Positions 28,113-37,337 of a stretch of DNA of 64,000 nucleotides are shown here, piece by piece. Source of the stretch: Brucella gallinifaecis. GTDB lineage: Bacteria; Pseudomonadota; Alphaproteobacteria; Rhizobiales; Rhizobiaceae. The stretch lies in NCBI RefSeq assembly GCF_006476605.1, contig NZ_ML636811.1:28525-92524 (forward strand), given 5' to 3'. Position 1 is the first letter of the stretch. The number at the start of each line of letters is the position of its first letter. The notes beneath the pieces are model-generated. The model was not told the DNA's origin, searched no databases, and saw nothing but the letters and a program-made list of their open reading frames with translations. The translations under genes were made by a program, and so were the position numbers.

Positions 28113-29069
28113 ATGACCATGAAGTCGCCTCTGCTGAATCTCGTCGCCAAACGCCTTGTCGTTGCTTTTGTTACGCTTCTGATTGTTGCGTTTACGATTT
28201 TCTTTGCAACAGCGATGCTTCCTGGTGATGTGGCTGAAATTCTTCTGGGGCAGGCGGCTACACCTGAGGCCGTTGCCGGACTTCGTCATGCGATGAACCT
28301 CGATCAGCCAGCTTTTTTGCGGTTTCTCTACTGGCTCGGTAATTTGCTGCGCGGCGATCTTGGTGTGTCATACGTCAACAACGTGCCGATTTCGGATCTC
28401 ATCGGCAATCGACTCGTAAATTCTTTGAAGCTCGCGGGTATTACAGCTGCAATATCAGTGCCCATTGCATTGTTTCTTGGTATTACAGCGGCAATCATGC
28501 GCGGCACGTTTTATGACCGTGTTGTATCCATCATCACAATTTCGGTTATCTCAGTGCCAGAGTTCATGGTTGCTACCATCGCAGTGATTGTGTTTGCGGT
28601 CTATCTTGGCTGGTTACCAGCGCTTTCCATGGCCAATGAAGTTACATCGTTCTGGGGGCTTCTCAAGGTTTTTGCGATGCCGGTCATCACGCTGAGTTTT
28701 GTGATCTCGGCACAGATGATCCGTATGACTCGCGCAGCAGTCCTTGAGACACTCAACACCCCTTATGTTGAAATGGCATTGCTCAAAGGTGCTTCGCGTA
28801 GCCGAATGGTTGTTGTCCATGCGCTCCCCAATGCTCTCGGTCCCATCGTCAATGCGGTTGCTCTGTCGCTGTCCTATCTGCTGGGTGGCGTGATTATTGT
28901 CGAAACCATCTTCAATTATCCCGGCATAGCCAAGCTCATGCTTGATGCGGTTGCAACGCGCGACCTGCCTCTGATCCAGACCTGCGCGATGATCTTCTGC
29001 TTTGGCTATCTCCTGCTCATCACGATAGCGGATCTGATTGCTATCCTTTCTAATCCGAGGCTGCGATAA
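28113..29069 (+). CDS. ABC transporter permease, DppB-like
   Basis: The 318-residue permease has the family N-terminus (VAKRLVVAFVTLLIVAFTI), the sequence LPGDVAEILLG, and the EAA loop (YVEMALLKGASRSRMVVVHALPNA, with core EMALLKGASRSRMVVVHALP) near residue 220. Six helices are expected. It starts at an ATG with a second in-frame ATG two codons later and only a weak ribosome site. It is the first permease of the DppA-B-C-DF operon. Confidence 0.9.
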   Translation: MTMKSPLLNLVAKRLVVAFVTLLIVAFTIFFATAMLPGDVAEILLGQAATPEAVAGLRHAMNLDQPAFLRFLYWLGNLLRGDLGVSYVNNVPISDLIGNRLVNSLKLAGITAAISVPIALFLGITAAIMRGTFYDRVVSIITISVISVPEFMVATIAVIVFAVYLGWLPALSMANEVTSFWGLLKVFAMPVITLSFVISAQMIRMTRAAVLETLNTPYVEMALLKGASRSRMVVVHALPNALGPIVNAVALSLSYLLGGVIIVETIFNYPGIAKLMLDAVATRDLPLIQTCAMIFCFGYLLLITIADLIAILSNPRLR

Positions 29070-29071
29070 TC

Positions 29072-29929
29072 ATGACTGCTTCTGTTTCAAATCAGGGAAG
29101 GGCAAAGGCCCCACGCTTCGGTTATCGGATTAATCTGGTTGGTGCGGTTTCCTTTCTGATCATTTTTGGCTGGGCACTTGTCGCGATATTTGCGCCATGG
29201 ATTGCACCGCATCCGATTGGCGAAATTGTTGACTTTGATTTCTTTGGCCCAATGAGTGCCCAGTTTCCGCTGGGAACAGATTATCTGGGCCGCGATATGC
29301 TTTCGCGCATTATTTATGGTGCGCGTTTCACAGTTGGTATTGCGCTCGCTGCCGTTTTCTTCGCCTGCTTTTTGGGTGTGACGCTCGGCATGACAGCGGC
29401 TGTGATCGGTGGCTGGTTTGACTCGGCACTCAGCCGCTTTCTAGATGCCTTAACATCTATCCCAAGCAAAATTCTGGCGCTGGTTATCGTCGCGGGCGTT
29501 GGGTCATCGATCCCGGTCCTGATCATCACGCTGGCAGTGATCTATACGCCCGGCAGCTATCGCTTTGCGCGCGCACTGGCGATTAACATCAACACTATGG
29601 ATTATGTGACAGTTGCCCGCGCACGTGGCGAAAAGATCGGTTATCTTATTCGTTCGGAAGTTCTGCCTGGCATTATCGGACCCGTATTGGCCGATTTTGG
29701 CCTGCGTTTTGTGTTTATTGTCCTGCTTTTGTCGAGCATGTCATTTCTTGGTCTGGGTGTGCAGCCGCCATATGCTGACTGGGGCGCACTGGTTAAGGAA
29801 AATATTGGCGGGTTGTCGTTTGCTGCACCTGCGGTTGTGTTCCCATCAATTGCCATTGCGAGTCTTACCATCAGCGTCAATCTGCTGATCGACAATCTCC
29901 CGCAGAAGATCCGCGACAGGAGCGAATGA
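29072..29929 (+). CDS. ABC transporter permease, DppC-like
   Basis: This 285-residue partner permease starts 2 bases after the DppB-like stop. It has the family's N-terminal helix, the FPLGTDYLGRDMLSRIIYG segment (about residues 66-84) specific to DppC/OppC proteins and an EAA-type loop (VTVARARGEKIGYLIRSEVL, about 176-195). With the preceding permease it forms the membrane channel of the peptide-type importer. Confidence 0.92.
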   Translation: MTASVSNQGRAKAPRFGYRINLVGAVSFLIIFGWALVAIFAPWIAPHPIGEIVDFDFFGPMSAQFPLGTDYLGRDMLSRIIYGARFTVGIALAAVFFACFLGVTLGMTAAVIGGWFDSALSRFLDALTSIPSKILALVIVAGVGSSIPVLIITLAVIYTPGSYRFARALAININTMDYVTVARARGEKIGYLIRSEVLPGIIGPVLADFGLRFVFIVLLLSSMSFLGLGVQPPYADWGALVKENIGGLSFAAPAVVFPSIAIASLTISVNLLIDNLPQKIRDRSE

Positions 29930-31591
29930 ATGAGCAGTCTTGTTGAGATCAGAAACCTTCGTGTCGACGCCAAAACTGATTCTGGTCGTAAAGTTGAGAT
30001 CATTCGTGATGTCAGTTTTGAAATTGCTGAGGGTGAAATCGTAGCGCTGATTGGCGAAAGCGGTTCCGGCAAGACCACCATTGCATTGACGCTGATGGGC
30101 TATACGCGTCCGGGCTGCCGGATTGAGGGTGGCAGCATTACTGTTGGCGGACAGGATATTGTCAGGCTTTCGGAACGTAAGCGCTCAAAGAAACGCGGGA
30201 CGGAAGTGTCCTATGTGCCGCAAAGTGCGGCAGCATCCTTTAATCCCGCACATCGTATCATGGATCAGGTCATTGAAGTGACCAAGATACATAAATTGAT
30301 GTCGAAGGAGGCAGCGCACAAAAAAGCGATTGAGTTGTTCAAGGCGCTGGCCTTGCCCAATCCTGAAACGATTGGCGAGCGCTATCCGCATCAGGTGTCG
30401 GGTGGGCAGTTGCAGCGCCTTTCGGCGGCGATGGCTCTGATCGGTGATCCAAAGCTCGTGATCTTTGATGAGCCGACGACGGCGCTTGATGTGACCACAC
30501 AGATTGAAGTTCTGCGTGCATTCAAATCGGTGATGAAAAAGAAGCATATCGCTGGCGTTTATGTTTCACATGATCTTGCTGTTGTGGCGCAGATTGCAGA
30601 TCGGATTGTCGTGCTTAAAGGCGGTGAGGTGCAGGAAGTGGGCCTAACGCAGGATATTCTGCATAAGCCCCAGCATCCTTATACGCAGGAATTGCTTGCA
30701 GCTTTTGAACCGGCTTTGCATACAAAACCTGAAATGGAACAAGTCGGGAAACCTGTGCCGCTTCTTGTCGTTGATAATGTGCTTGCCGGTTATGGTATGG
30801 TGGGTAAATCTGGCGAACCCGCAATGATTGCGGTCAATAATGTCAGTCTTGAGCTCTCGCGGGGGCAGAACCTCGGTATCATTGGTGAATCAGGCTGCGG
30901 CAAGTCCACGCTTGCGCGAGTTATTTCAGGCATTCTGCCTGCTGCGAGCGGTAAGATAGAGTTCGAAGGCAAGGAAATGCCCAGCGATCTGCGCCAGCGC
31001 AGTCGCGAGCAGCTGCGCGAGTTGCAGATCGTCTTCCAGTTTGCAGATACGGCGCTCAATCCGGCCAAGTCGATTGCTGATATTCTGGCGCGGCCGCTAA
31101 GCTTTTATCACGGCATGAATGGCAAAGATCGGGAAACGCGTATTGACCAGCTTCTTGATATGGTGCGTCTGCCGCGTAACATGCGATACCGCAGACCGGG
31201 TGAATTATCAGGCGGCCAGAAGCAGCGCATTAATCTGGCACGTGCTCTTGCCGCTGATCCTAAGATGATCATCTGCGATGAAATCACATCGGCACTCGAT
31301 ACAGTGGTGGCTGCGGCGATTATCGAGCTGCTCAAAGAATTGCAACGCGAATTATCACTGTCTTATCTGTTCATTAGTCACGATCTCTCCACAGTGCGCG
31401 CGATCTGTGATCAGGTTGTGGTGATGTATGCAGGTAAAAAGGTTGAGCAGCTAAGCCCGGATATGATGGGAAGCACAGCAAGCCATCCATATTCGCGGCT
31501 GTTATTCTCGTCGGTACCGAAACTTGACACCGGCTGGCTTGATAGTCTGCAACAGGATCCCGAACTTGTCCGCGAGTTTACCAGAGGCTGA
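29930..31591 (+). CDS. Fused dipeptide-type ABC ATPase (DppD-DppF)
   Basis: The 553-residue protein joins two nucleotide-binding domains. The first (about residues 1-260) has Walker A GESGSGKTT, signature VSGGQLQRLSAAM and Walker B LVIFDEPTTALD. The second (about 280-553) has Walker A GESGCGKSTL, signature LSGGQKQRINLARAL and Walker B MIICDEITSALD, where Ile replaces the usual Pro. Such fusions are common in Rhizobiales peptide transporters. The gene begins directly after the DppC-like stop and ends the operon. Energises uptake of the family 5 ligand. Confidence 0.92.
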   Translation: MSSLVEIRNLRVDAKTDSGRKVEIIRDVSFEIAEGEIVALIGESGSGKTTIALTLMGYTRPGCRIEGGSITVGGQDIVRLSERKRSKKRGTEVSYVPQSAAASFNPAHRIMDQVIEVTKIHKLMSKEAAHKKAIELFKALALPNPETIGERYPHQVSGGQLQRLSAAMALIGDPKLVIFDEPTTALDVTTQIEVLRAFKSVMKKKHIAGVYVSHDLAVVAQIADRIVVLKGGEVQEVGLTQDILHKPQHPYTQELLAAFEPALHTKPEMEQVGKPVPLLVVDNVLAGYGMVGKSGEPAMIAVNNVSLELSRGQNLGIIGESGCGKSTLARVISGILPAASGKIEFEGKEMPSDLRQRSREQLRELQIVFQFADTALNPAKSIADILARPLSFYHGMNGKDRETRIDQLLDMVRLPRNMRYRRPGELSGGQKQRINLARALAADPKMIICDEITSALDTVVAAAIIELLKELQRELSLSYLFISHDLSTVRAICDQVVVMYAGKKVEQLSPDMMGSTASHPYSRLLFSSVPKLDTGWLDSLQQDPELVREFTRG

Positions 31592-31648
31592 ATGTTTAAA
31601 ACGCATTGTGAAAGCTGGGAGAAACTTCCCACCTTTTTGCGACATGAT

Positions 31649-32131
31649 TTAGCTTTGCTCAGTGAACATTGCGTCGAGCGGGAGATGTGCTTTTACAATA
31701 GGTGATTTAAGCACGACGAAACTGAAATATTTGTCAATGCCGACATCCATATCGATCAGGCGTTCCATAATGGTCTGATACTCGACAATTCCAGCTGTAA
31801 CAAATTTCATCAGATAATCGTAACCGCCCGATACGAGATGGCACTCGATAACGGAATCGATCTTTTCCACCGTTGCAAGGAAACGCGCAAAATCGATCTG
31901 CCGGTGGTTTTTAAGCGTGACTTCCGTGAATACGGTTAGCGTCTGGCCCAGTTTTGAGACATTGATCTGAGCCGAATATCCAGTGATATAGCCTTCAGAC
32001 TGAAGTTTTTTCACCCGCATCAGACATGGGCTTGGTGACAGATTGACGAGTTCGGCAAGTTCGACATTGGTTATCCGACCGTTTTTCTGCATTTCGGATA
32101 AAATTCTGATGTCAATTTTGTCGAGCTTCAT
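31649..32131 (-). CDS. Lrp/AsnC-family transcriptional regulator
   Basis: The protein of about 160 residues has an N-terminal HTH (LDKIDIRILSEMQKNGRITN, then VELAELVNLSPSPCLMRVKKL, within residues 3-48) and a C-terminal RAM ligand-binding domain (about 65-150, with HLVSGGYDYLMKF). Lrp-type regulators sense amino acids. The ATG at 32131 (MKLDKID) is the usual family start; an ATG at 32143 adds four codons. It diverges from the FAD oxidase gene at 32370, and the intervening 238 bp contains two short dyads, so it most likely controls that gene and perhaps itself. Confidence 0.9.
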   Translation of the reverse strand: MKLDKIDIRILSEMQKNGRITNVELAELVNLSPSPCLMRVKKLQSEGYITGYSAQINVSKLGQTLTVFTEVTLKNHRQIDFARFLATVEKIDSVIECHLVSGGYDYLMKFVTAGIVEYQTIMERLIDMDVGIDKYFSFVVLKSPIVKAHLPLDAMFTEQS

Positions 32132-32264
32132 AATCAAAACCATTCATTCGGTATTCTGAATTCGGATTATTATCTTTTTCGCTTCTTGCTGCAATCGTGC
32201 GACCTGCTGTTTTCCATATTCAGTTATCGTGCGAAGAAGATTTACTTTAGACGCAATAATCATC

Positions 32265-32330
32265 TGCCGAAGCTGCGGCAAACCATATGAAATTCTGTGT
32301 AAAGGCAAACTCCGATGCACCGCACGGTGC
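32265..32330. promoter_or_regulatory. Two short dyads in the Lrp/FAD-oxidase divergent region
   Basis: TGCCG-6-CGGCA at 32265-32280 and the tight palindrome GCACCG-CA-CGGTGC at 32317-32330 lie 90-40 bases before the FAD oxidase start. They are candidate operator sites for the divergent Lrp-type regulator; no binding consensus is demonstrated. Confidence 0.35.
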
Positions 32331-32369
32331 AGGCCGCATTAGGATATGTAAAACATCGGAGTCCCGCTC

Positions 32370-33695
32370 ATGTCCGCACCGTTATTGCATATTGAAACCA
32401 GTCCGACATTGCCCAAAGAGGCCGACGTCGTGGTTATTGGTGGCGGCGTGGTCGGTGTGTTTACCGCCTATTATCTTGCACGTAGCGGAGTGAAAGTTGC
32501 GCTCGTTGAAAAAGGCCGAATTGCTGCCGAGCAGTCAAGCCGCAACTGGGGCTGGTGCCGCCAACAGAACCGTGATGCGCGCGAATTGCCTATGGCAACA
32601 AAAAGCCTCGACCTCTGGGATAAGATTGCAGAAGAAACCGGAGAGGACCCGGGTTTCAGGCGTTGCGGTTTGCTTTATCTGTCGCAGGATGAGGCAGAGA
32701 TTGCAGGTTGGGCGCGCTGGCGCGATTTTGCGAAATCTGTCGGCGTCATCACACATATGCTCAACGCTTCAGAAGCTGCCGAACGTGGCAAAGCCACCGG
32801 ACGGGCATGGAAGGGCGGCGTTTTCTCGCCCACTGACGGTATTGCCGATCCATCGCGTGCTGTTCCTGTTGTGGCGCGTGGCATCATGGCCGCTGGCGGA
32901 ACGGTGCATCAGAATTGTGCGGCGCGCGGCATTGAACTTAGCGGTGGCTGCGTCAGCGGCGTTGTGACTGAAGCGGGTACAATTCAGACAAAAACCGTTG
33001 TGATGGCGGGCGGTGCATGGGCATCATCCTTCTGCAATCAGCTTGGCATTCGCTTTCCGCAGGCTGCTGTCCGTGCATCGATCTTATCTGTCGCACCGGG
33101 TGCCGCTGGCCTGCCGGATGCCTTACATACCTCGCAGGTATCGCTCACGCGACGTCATGATGGTGCTTACACGCTTGCGATCAGCGGTAAGGCGCGTGTA
33201 GATGTGACACCGCAGCAATTGCGTTTCAGCCGCGAATTTATCCCAATGTTCATGCGCCGCTGGCGCAGCCTTGCGCCGGGTGGCATTCAGGGCTGGTGCT
33301 CGGGCCATGAAACATTGAGCAAGTGGTCGCTCGATAAAATCACACCAATGGAACGAAACCGCATTCTCGATCCCAAGCCGGATGCAGGGCAGATCAGCCT
33401 CACCTATAAAAGAGCGTGTAATCTTCTGCCAGAGCTTTCCAGAATACCGATTGCCAATCGCTGGGCAGGCTATATCGACAGCACACCCGACGGTGTGCCT
33501 GCCATTGGAGAGATCGAAACCGTGCCGGGGTTCATTCTGGCAGCGGGTTTCAGTGGGCACGGCTTTGGCATTGGTCCGGGCGCAGGACATATGATTGCCG
33601 ACGTTATTCTGGGCCGCGAGCCGATTGTTGATCCGAAACCTTATAAGCCTGAACGGCTTAACCGAAGCGTGTGGGGGAAAGTTGCTGAATTTTAG
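32370..33695 (+). CDS. FAD-dependent amino-acid/amine dehydrogenase (DAO family), copy 3
   Basis: The 441-residue flavoprotein has VVVIGGGVVGVFTAYYLA (about residues 20-37), QSSRNWGWCRQQNRD with the probable FAD-contacting Cys/Trp region, and a C-terminal GFSGHGFGIGPGAGHMIAD. This NWGWCRQQ segment characterises a Rhizobiales DAO subgroup distinct from the two PuuB-like copies in the window. It should oxidise a D- or N-substituted amino acid. It is monocistronic and divergent from the Lrp-type regulator, implying amino-acid-responsive control. Confidence 0.85.
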   Translation: MSAPLLHIETSPTLPKEADVVVIGGGVVGVFTAYYLARSGVKVALVEKGRIAAEQSSRNWGWCRQQNRDARELPMATKSLDLWDKIAEETGEDPGFRRCGLLYLSQDEAEIAGWARWRDFAKSVGVITHMLNASEAAERGKATGRAWKGGVFSPTDGIADPSRAVPVVARGIMAAGGTVHQNCAARGIELSGGCVSGVVTEAGTIQTKTVVMAGGAWASSFCNQLGIRFPQAAVRASILSVAPGAAGLPDALHTSQVSLTRRHDGAYTLAISGKARVDVTPQQLRFSREFIPMFMRRWRSLAPGGIQGWCSGHETLSKWSLDKITPMERNRILDPKPDAGQISLTYKRACNLLPELSRIPIANRWAGYIDSTPDGVPAIGEIETVPGFILAAGFSGHGFGIGPGAGHMIADVILGREPIVDPKPYKPERLNRSVWGKVAEF

Positions 33696-33953
33696 TGCCC
33701 ACTAAATTTTTTGCAACAAAACCATCGAAATCAGTGCAGTGAAGCACGGATGGATTGTGTTTTTCAAGTAATGCACAATATTCGACCTAATCTTTCTGAC
33801 ATCGCAATGACTTGGCGATTTGCTGTGTCGAGCCACTCAACCGGAGGAAATACCCCGGTCTTCACGTTTCTCCATGCATAGCTTCTCATTGCAGGTGCCA
33901 TTCTCACCAAATTAATAGGTCCTGATCCTAATGCGGGACTGAATATTATTGCC

Positions 33954-35153
33954 TCACCGCAACCCGATGTATCTTGCACGTGGTCTTATGAGGCGATTGT
34001 CATTATATTGTTCAATTGCGTGTCCAATCCATCCCACCACTCGACCCATGGCTAACAGACATATGCCGGAGAAAATTGGCAGACCAAGATTCAGTGTGAG
34101 AGCAGCCAGAGCACCGTCAAAATTAAGTTTCTTGCCAGTTAAAGATTGAGCTACCATTATTGCTTTATGCACATTTGTGCTCTGTGAGGACGAAATTTCT
34201 CTACTCATTAATTCAAGCAACGTGACCGCTCGTGGGTCTCCCTCTTGATATAGTGGGTGACCAAAGCCAGGAATCGTCTCACCTCTCCTCATCCATGCCG
34301 CAACAATTTGCCCGGGATCAACGCCTTCGAGTATCAATTCTTGCAAAAATCTATATGTCCGCTCAATTTCGCCGCCATGGCGAGATCCCTGTAATGTTGC
34401 AAGTCCAGCGGAAACGGCATCATAAAGAGACGCTCTGGCTGAAGCCGCAACTCTGACTGTAAAGGTTGATGCATTCAGTTCGTGATCGGCCGCCAAAATC
34501 AACGCTGAGCGTACCAACGGTGCATGGTCAATGACGTTCCAGGCTAACGCAAGTGTTTCATGTACAGCGTTCGTACTCGGCACTGTATTGGTGATCAGGG
34601 CGGTCACGAGCCGCAAAATACAGGTACCGGTGCGACAGGTTCCATTTTTCGAAAAATCATAAGCGCGCCAGTCCTTTTCTCCAATCACTGGTAGCATGGC
34701 CTGACAAAGTATAAGAGGGTGGCCGACACCTAGCGCTGTTCTGGCATGTTGCTCCGCTGCAGACATCACCGGAGCAGGCTCTTTAAAGGCCTGACGGTCA
34801 TTACAATCCCAAACAAGGGATGCAACGGATTCTAAATTTGTGCTGGTGGTGGCCAATACTGAACTGTCGCGTCCGCGAAAATATAAATATCTGCCATCAG
34901 TATATGTGATTTCCGAATCGAGGATAGGTATCCCGAAAGTCAATATATTGGCCGCGTCTGAATGTTTTCCGCTGATTTTACTCTTCTCAGCCAATGCTCG
35001 GATATCAGCGCTACGATAGCGCCGCGCACGTGTCCCCGTTCGAGCTTCAGACTGGATAATTCCTCTGCTCACATATGCATAAAGCGTTGCCACGCTGACG
35101 TTAAGTTCGGCTGCAGCTTCCTTTGCAGACATATACCCAGAATTATTCAGCAT
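33954..35153 (-). CDS. Citrate synthase-family protein with N-terminal HTH domain
   Basis: The 399-residue protein begins with a MerR/excisionase-like DNA-binding motif (YMSAKEAAAELNVSVATLYA, residues 7-26) followed by a complete citrate synthase fold. All three catalytic positions appear present: His in AADHELNAST (about residue 224), His in GFGHPLYQEG (about 299) and Asp in NFDGALAAL (about 347). Family knowledge: HTH-linked citrate synthase homologues exist, and their function is mostly unproven. It diverges by 106 bp from a chimeric ORF and an MFS exporter, so it could make citrate for a citrate-containing product, regulate that operon, or both. Confidence 0.82.
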   Translation of the reverse strand: MLNNSGYMSAKEAAAELNVSVATLYAYVSRGIIQSEARTGTRARRYRSADIRALAEKSKISGKHSDAANILTFGIPILDSEITYTDGRYLYFRGRDSSVLATTSTNLESVASLVWDCNDRQAFKEPAPVMSAAEQHARTALGVGHPLILCQAMLPVIGEKDWRAYDFSKNGTCRTGTCILRLVTALITNTVPSTNAVHETLALAWNVIDHAPLVRSALILAADHELNASTFTVRVAASARASLYDAVSAGLATLQGSRHGGEIERTYRFLQELILEGVDPGQIVAAWMRRGETIPGFGHPLYQEGDPRAVTLLELMSREISSSQSTNVHKAIMVAQSLTGKKLNFDGALAALTLNLGLPIFSGICLLAMGRVVGWIGHAIEQYNDNRLIRPRARYIGLR

Positions 35154-35259
35154 TCCTAATACTAATGTCGATACATTGAATCAATCTATCAATATTGATC
35201 AAACTTGAAGTTCCTGTCAACTCCTGTGGAATGAGTGTTAGCTTTACACAGGGGGCAAT

Positions 35260-35808
35260 ATGTCTTGGAAGCTTGGCGTGATCGGCATGGGCCCTCGGGG
35301 ACTTTCTCTTCTTGATCGGCTCTCCTATCTCTTCGAAGAGCATATAATAAGCATTGAGATTCATATATTTGAGCCGCGAGTAGCGGACTGCGGGTTTGCC
35401 AATTGGAGCAGCCTGCCTACCTGCCCACCAAGTCGGCTTGAAGGTGGCGTGATTAATGGACTGGTTCGATTTGCAACTGGCGTTGACATCAAGATGGATT
35501 ATGTAAAATCGTCTATGCTTCAAGAAAAAGTGCCTGTTTCGCGTCCCCGTGACGTCGCCATACATGGGGCGTGGATAATTATCCCACCACGTCAAGGAAC
35601 TCTGCAAGGATTTCCCATGTCCTGTGATTTTGAGTGGGTTAATCTCTACAAAGCGTATGGAATAGCTGGGCAGCGTTATGGTGGAGCCTCGATGACCAAT
35701 GCTGAGGTAGCAGGTTTTGTGTTTCAGGGTGAGAATGAAGAACACTTGCGCCAACGTGCTGTAGAACTGGAAACATGGTTCAATGCAAATTCGGAGTGGT
35801 CATCATGA
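35260..35808 (+). pseudogene. Chimeric remnant: FAD/NAD(P)-binding N-terminus joined to ATP-grasp C-terminus
   Basis: This 182-codon open frame has two unrelated parts. Residues 1-45 (KLGVIGMGPRGLSLLDRL with a following beta strand IHIFEP) match the start of a FAD/NAD(P)-binding protein. Residues about 58-182 (RLEGGVINGLVRFATGVDI, IIPPRQGTLQGFP, AGFVFQGENEEHLRQRA) look like the end of an ATP-grasp ligase. The join near residue 47-57 preserves the frame. I infer a deletion that removed the rest of both genes and anything between. It overlaps the MFS start by 4 bases (ATGA), as an original ATP-grasp gene would. An AGGGGGC ribosome site precedes the start. Confidence 0.6.
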
Positions 35809-37028
35809 CCACCACGAATGTTTACGCAGTTGGATCAACTCTTTGGAAGCCGTTGAAGAATGATCGGTTCCGTACACTCTGGGTAGCCAATGTGTTCTCG
35901 AATCTTGGGACCTGGATGCAGGGAATGGGAGCCACATGGCTTATGGTGCAAATTAGCTCGTCTTCCCAGATGGTCGCTTTAGTTCAGACCGCTATGACGC
36001 TACCTATTTTTCTGCTCGTAATACCGGCAGGGATTATTGCCGACAAGTATGATCGTCCCACATTTTTACTTTTGACTCATGCTGCAATGGGACTTGCTGC
36101 CCTTGGTCTCAGTATCTTAGTTACATTTGATATAGCAACGCCGGAGATGCTGCTTTTCGGCACTTTTTTGATTGGTTGTGGCGCCGCTATGACGATGCCG
36201 GCGTGGCAAGCAGCGATGTCCACCCTAGTGGAGCCTCGTGAGTTGCACAGCGCCGCCGCGTTGAACGGTATGAGCTTTAATTTCGCGCGAGCGGTTGGAC
36301 CTGCAATCGCAGGTTTTATAGCTCAGGCTACGGCATTATCAATGATTTTCTGGATCAATGCCATTTCGTATTTGGGATTAATAATCGTATTTCGGCGTTG
36401 GAGCAAAACTTCTACACGATTATCACGAAGAGAATGCGCCGAGGATATTCCATCGTCGACTGCAAGCTTCCGCTATTTGTCGAAGGACGTACGTTTCCGA
36501 GCCTTGCTGCTTCGAACCTTTGTTTGTTTCTTTGCAGCAAGCAGTATGTGGAGTTTGTTGCCAGCGTTTGCGGGTATCCAATTACATATGCAAGCGTCGG
36601 AGGTGGGACTGCTGTTGGGAGCTATCGGATTCGGGGCCGTGCTCGGAGGAGTTTTTGTTCCGACTCTAAAAGACAGTATCGGCATCAACCGGCTAACGTT
36701 GTTTGCTCCCCTTCTTCTCAGTTTTGCACTTATTCTAGTTGCTTGGAAGGGGGAAACCTACTGGATATGGATATCAATGCTGCTTACTGGATTGGGTTGG
36801 GCTTTCGTGGTTTCTGGACTTAACGGTTCAGCACAGGGAATGTTGCCTAAAGAGCTTCGAGCGCGTGCAATATCCGTATACCTAATGGTTATGTACGGGG
36901 CAACGTCCGCCGGAAGCGCCCTCTGGGGCGCAGTATCCATTTATTGGGGTTTAAGTGCTGCTTTCTTGGTGTCTGGTGCGATGCTAACCATTGCTATAGG
37001 TATTTTACTGCGATGGCCGATCGAATAG
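35805..37028 (+). CDS. MFS exporter (EntS/MFS_3-like)
   Basis: This protein of about 407 residues has twelve predicted helices. NDRFRTLWVANVFSNLGTWMQ at the start (residues 19-39, core LWVANVFSNLGTWMQ), PAGIIADKYDRP in loop 2-3 and the second-half repeat are typical of the EntS/DUF894 branch of the major facilitator superfamily, whose members export siderophores and small peptides. I chose the ATG at 35805, which overlaps the chimeric ORF by 4 bases, over the longer frame at 35775. Position after an ATP-grasp remnant suggests it exported that cluster's product; it appears intact. Confidence 0.85.
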   Translation: MTTTNVYAVGSTLWKPLKNDRFRTLWVANVFSNLGTWMQGMGATWLMVQISSSSQMVALVQTAMTLPIFLLVIPAGIIADKYDRPTFLLLTHAAMGLAALGLSILVTFDIATPEMLLFGTFLIGCGAAMTMPAWQAAMSTLVEPRELHSAAALNGMSFNFARAVGPAIAGFIAQATALSMIFWINAISYLGLIIVFRRWSKTSTRLSRRECAEDIPSSTASFRYLSKDVRFRALLLRTFVCFFAASSMWSLLPAFAGIQLHMQASEVGLLLGAIGFGAVLGGVFVPTLKDSIGINRLTLFAPLLLSFALILVAWKGETYWIWISMLLTGLGWAFVVSGLNGSAQGMLPKELRARAISVYLMVMYGATSAGSALWGAVSIYWGLSAAFLVSGAMLTIAIGILLRWPIE

Positions 37029-37337
37029 ATGAACTGACGACAATAATAATGCAAATATTCTAACAATAGGTTCGGGCAGCTTGAATCGGATGAGGCGGAA
37101 AGGCCTTTTTGAACGGCATTGAATGCTTAAGATTGTTGCAGTGAACAGAATTGATCATTGATCACATAGTTCAATAGATCTGGTCGCTTTTGGCGGAATA
37201 ACGGGCTTTATACCACTATACACAAGAGCATACCAAGCCCTCTCGTGATAATAACCTTTTTCGGCGGGCAACAGTCGGAGGTTTTTCATAGGAGCGGACA
37301 TCAAATCTTCAACTGCATTGTAATTCGAAGCCTCTTC
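37029..37337. other. Intergenic stretch before the IS6 remnant
   Basis: This 309-bp AT-rich stretch holds no recognisable gene, RNA or strong hairpin. It probably contains further decayed mobile DNA. Confidence 0.35.

Noticed and set aside
36398..36823. 141-codon frame overlapping the MFS gene
   Set aside because: Out-of-frame shadow of a transporter with continuous helices in the main frame.
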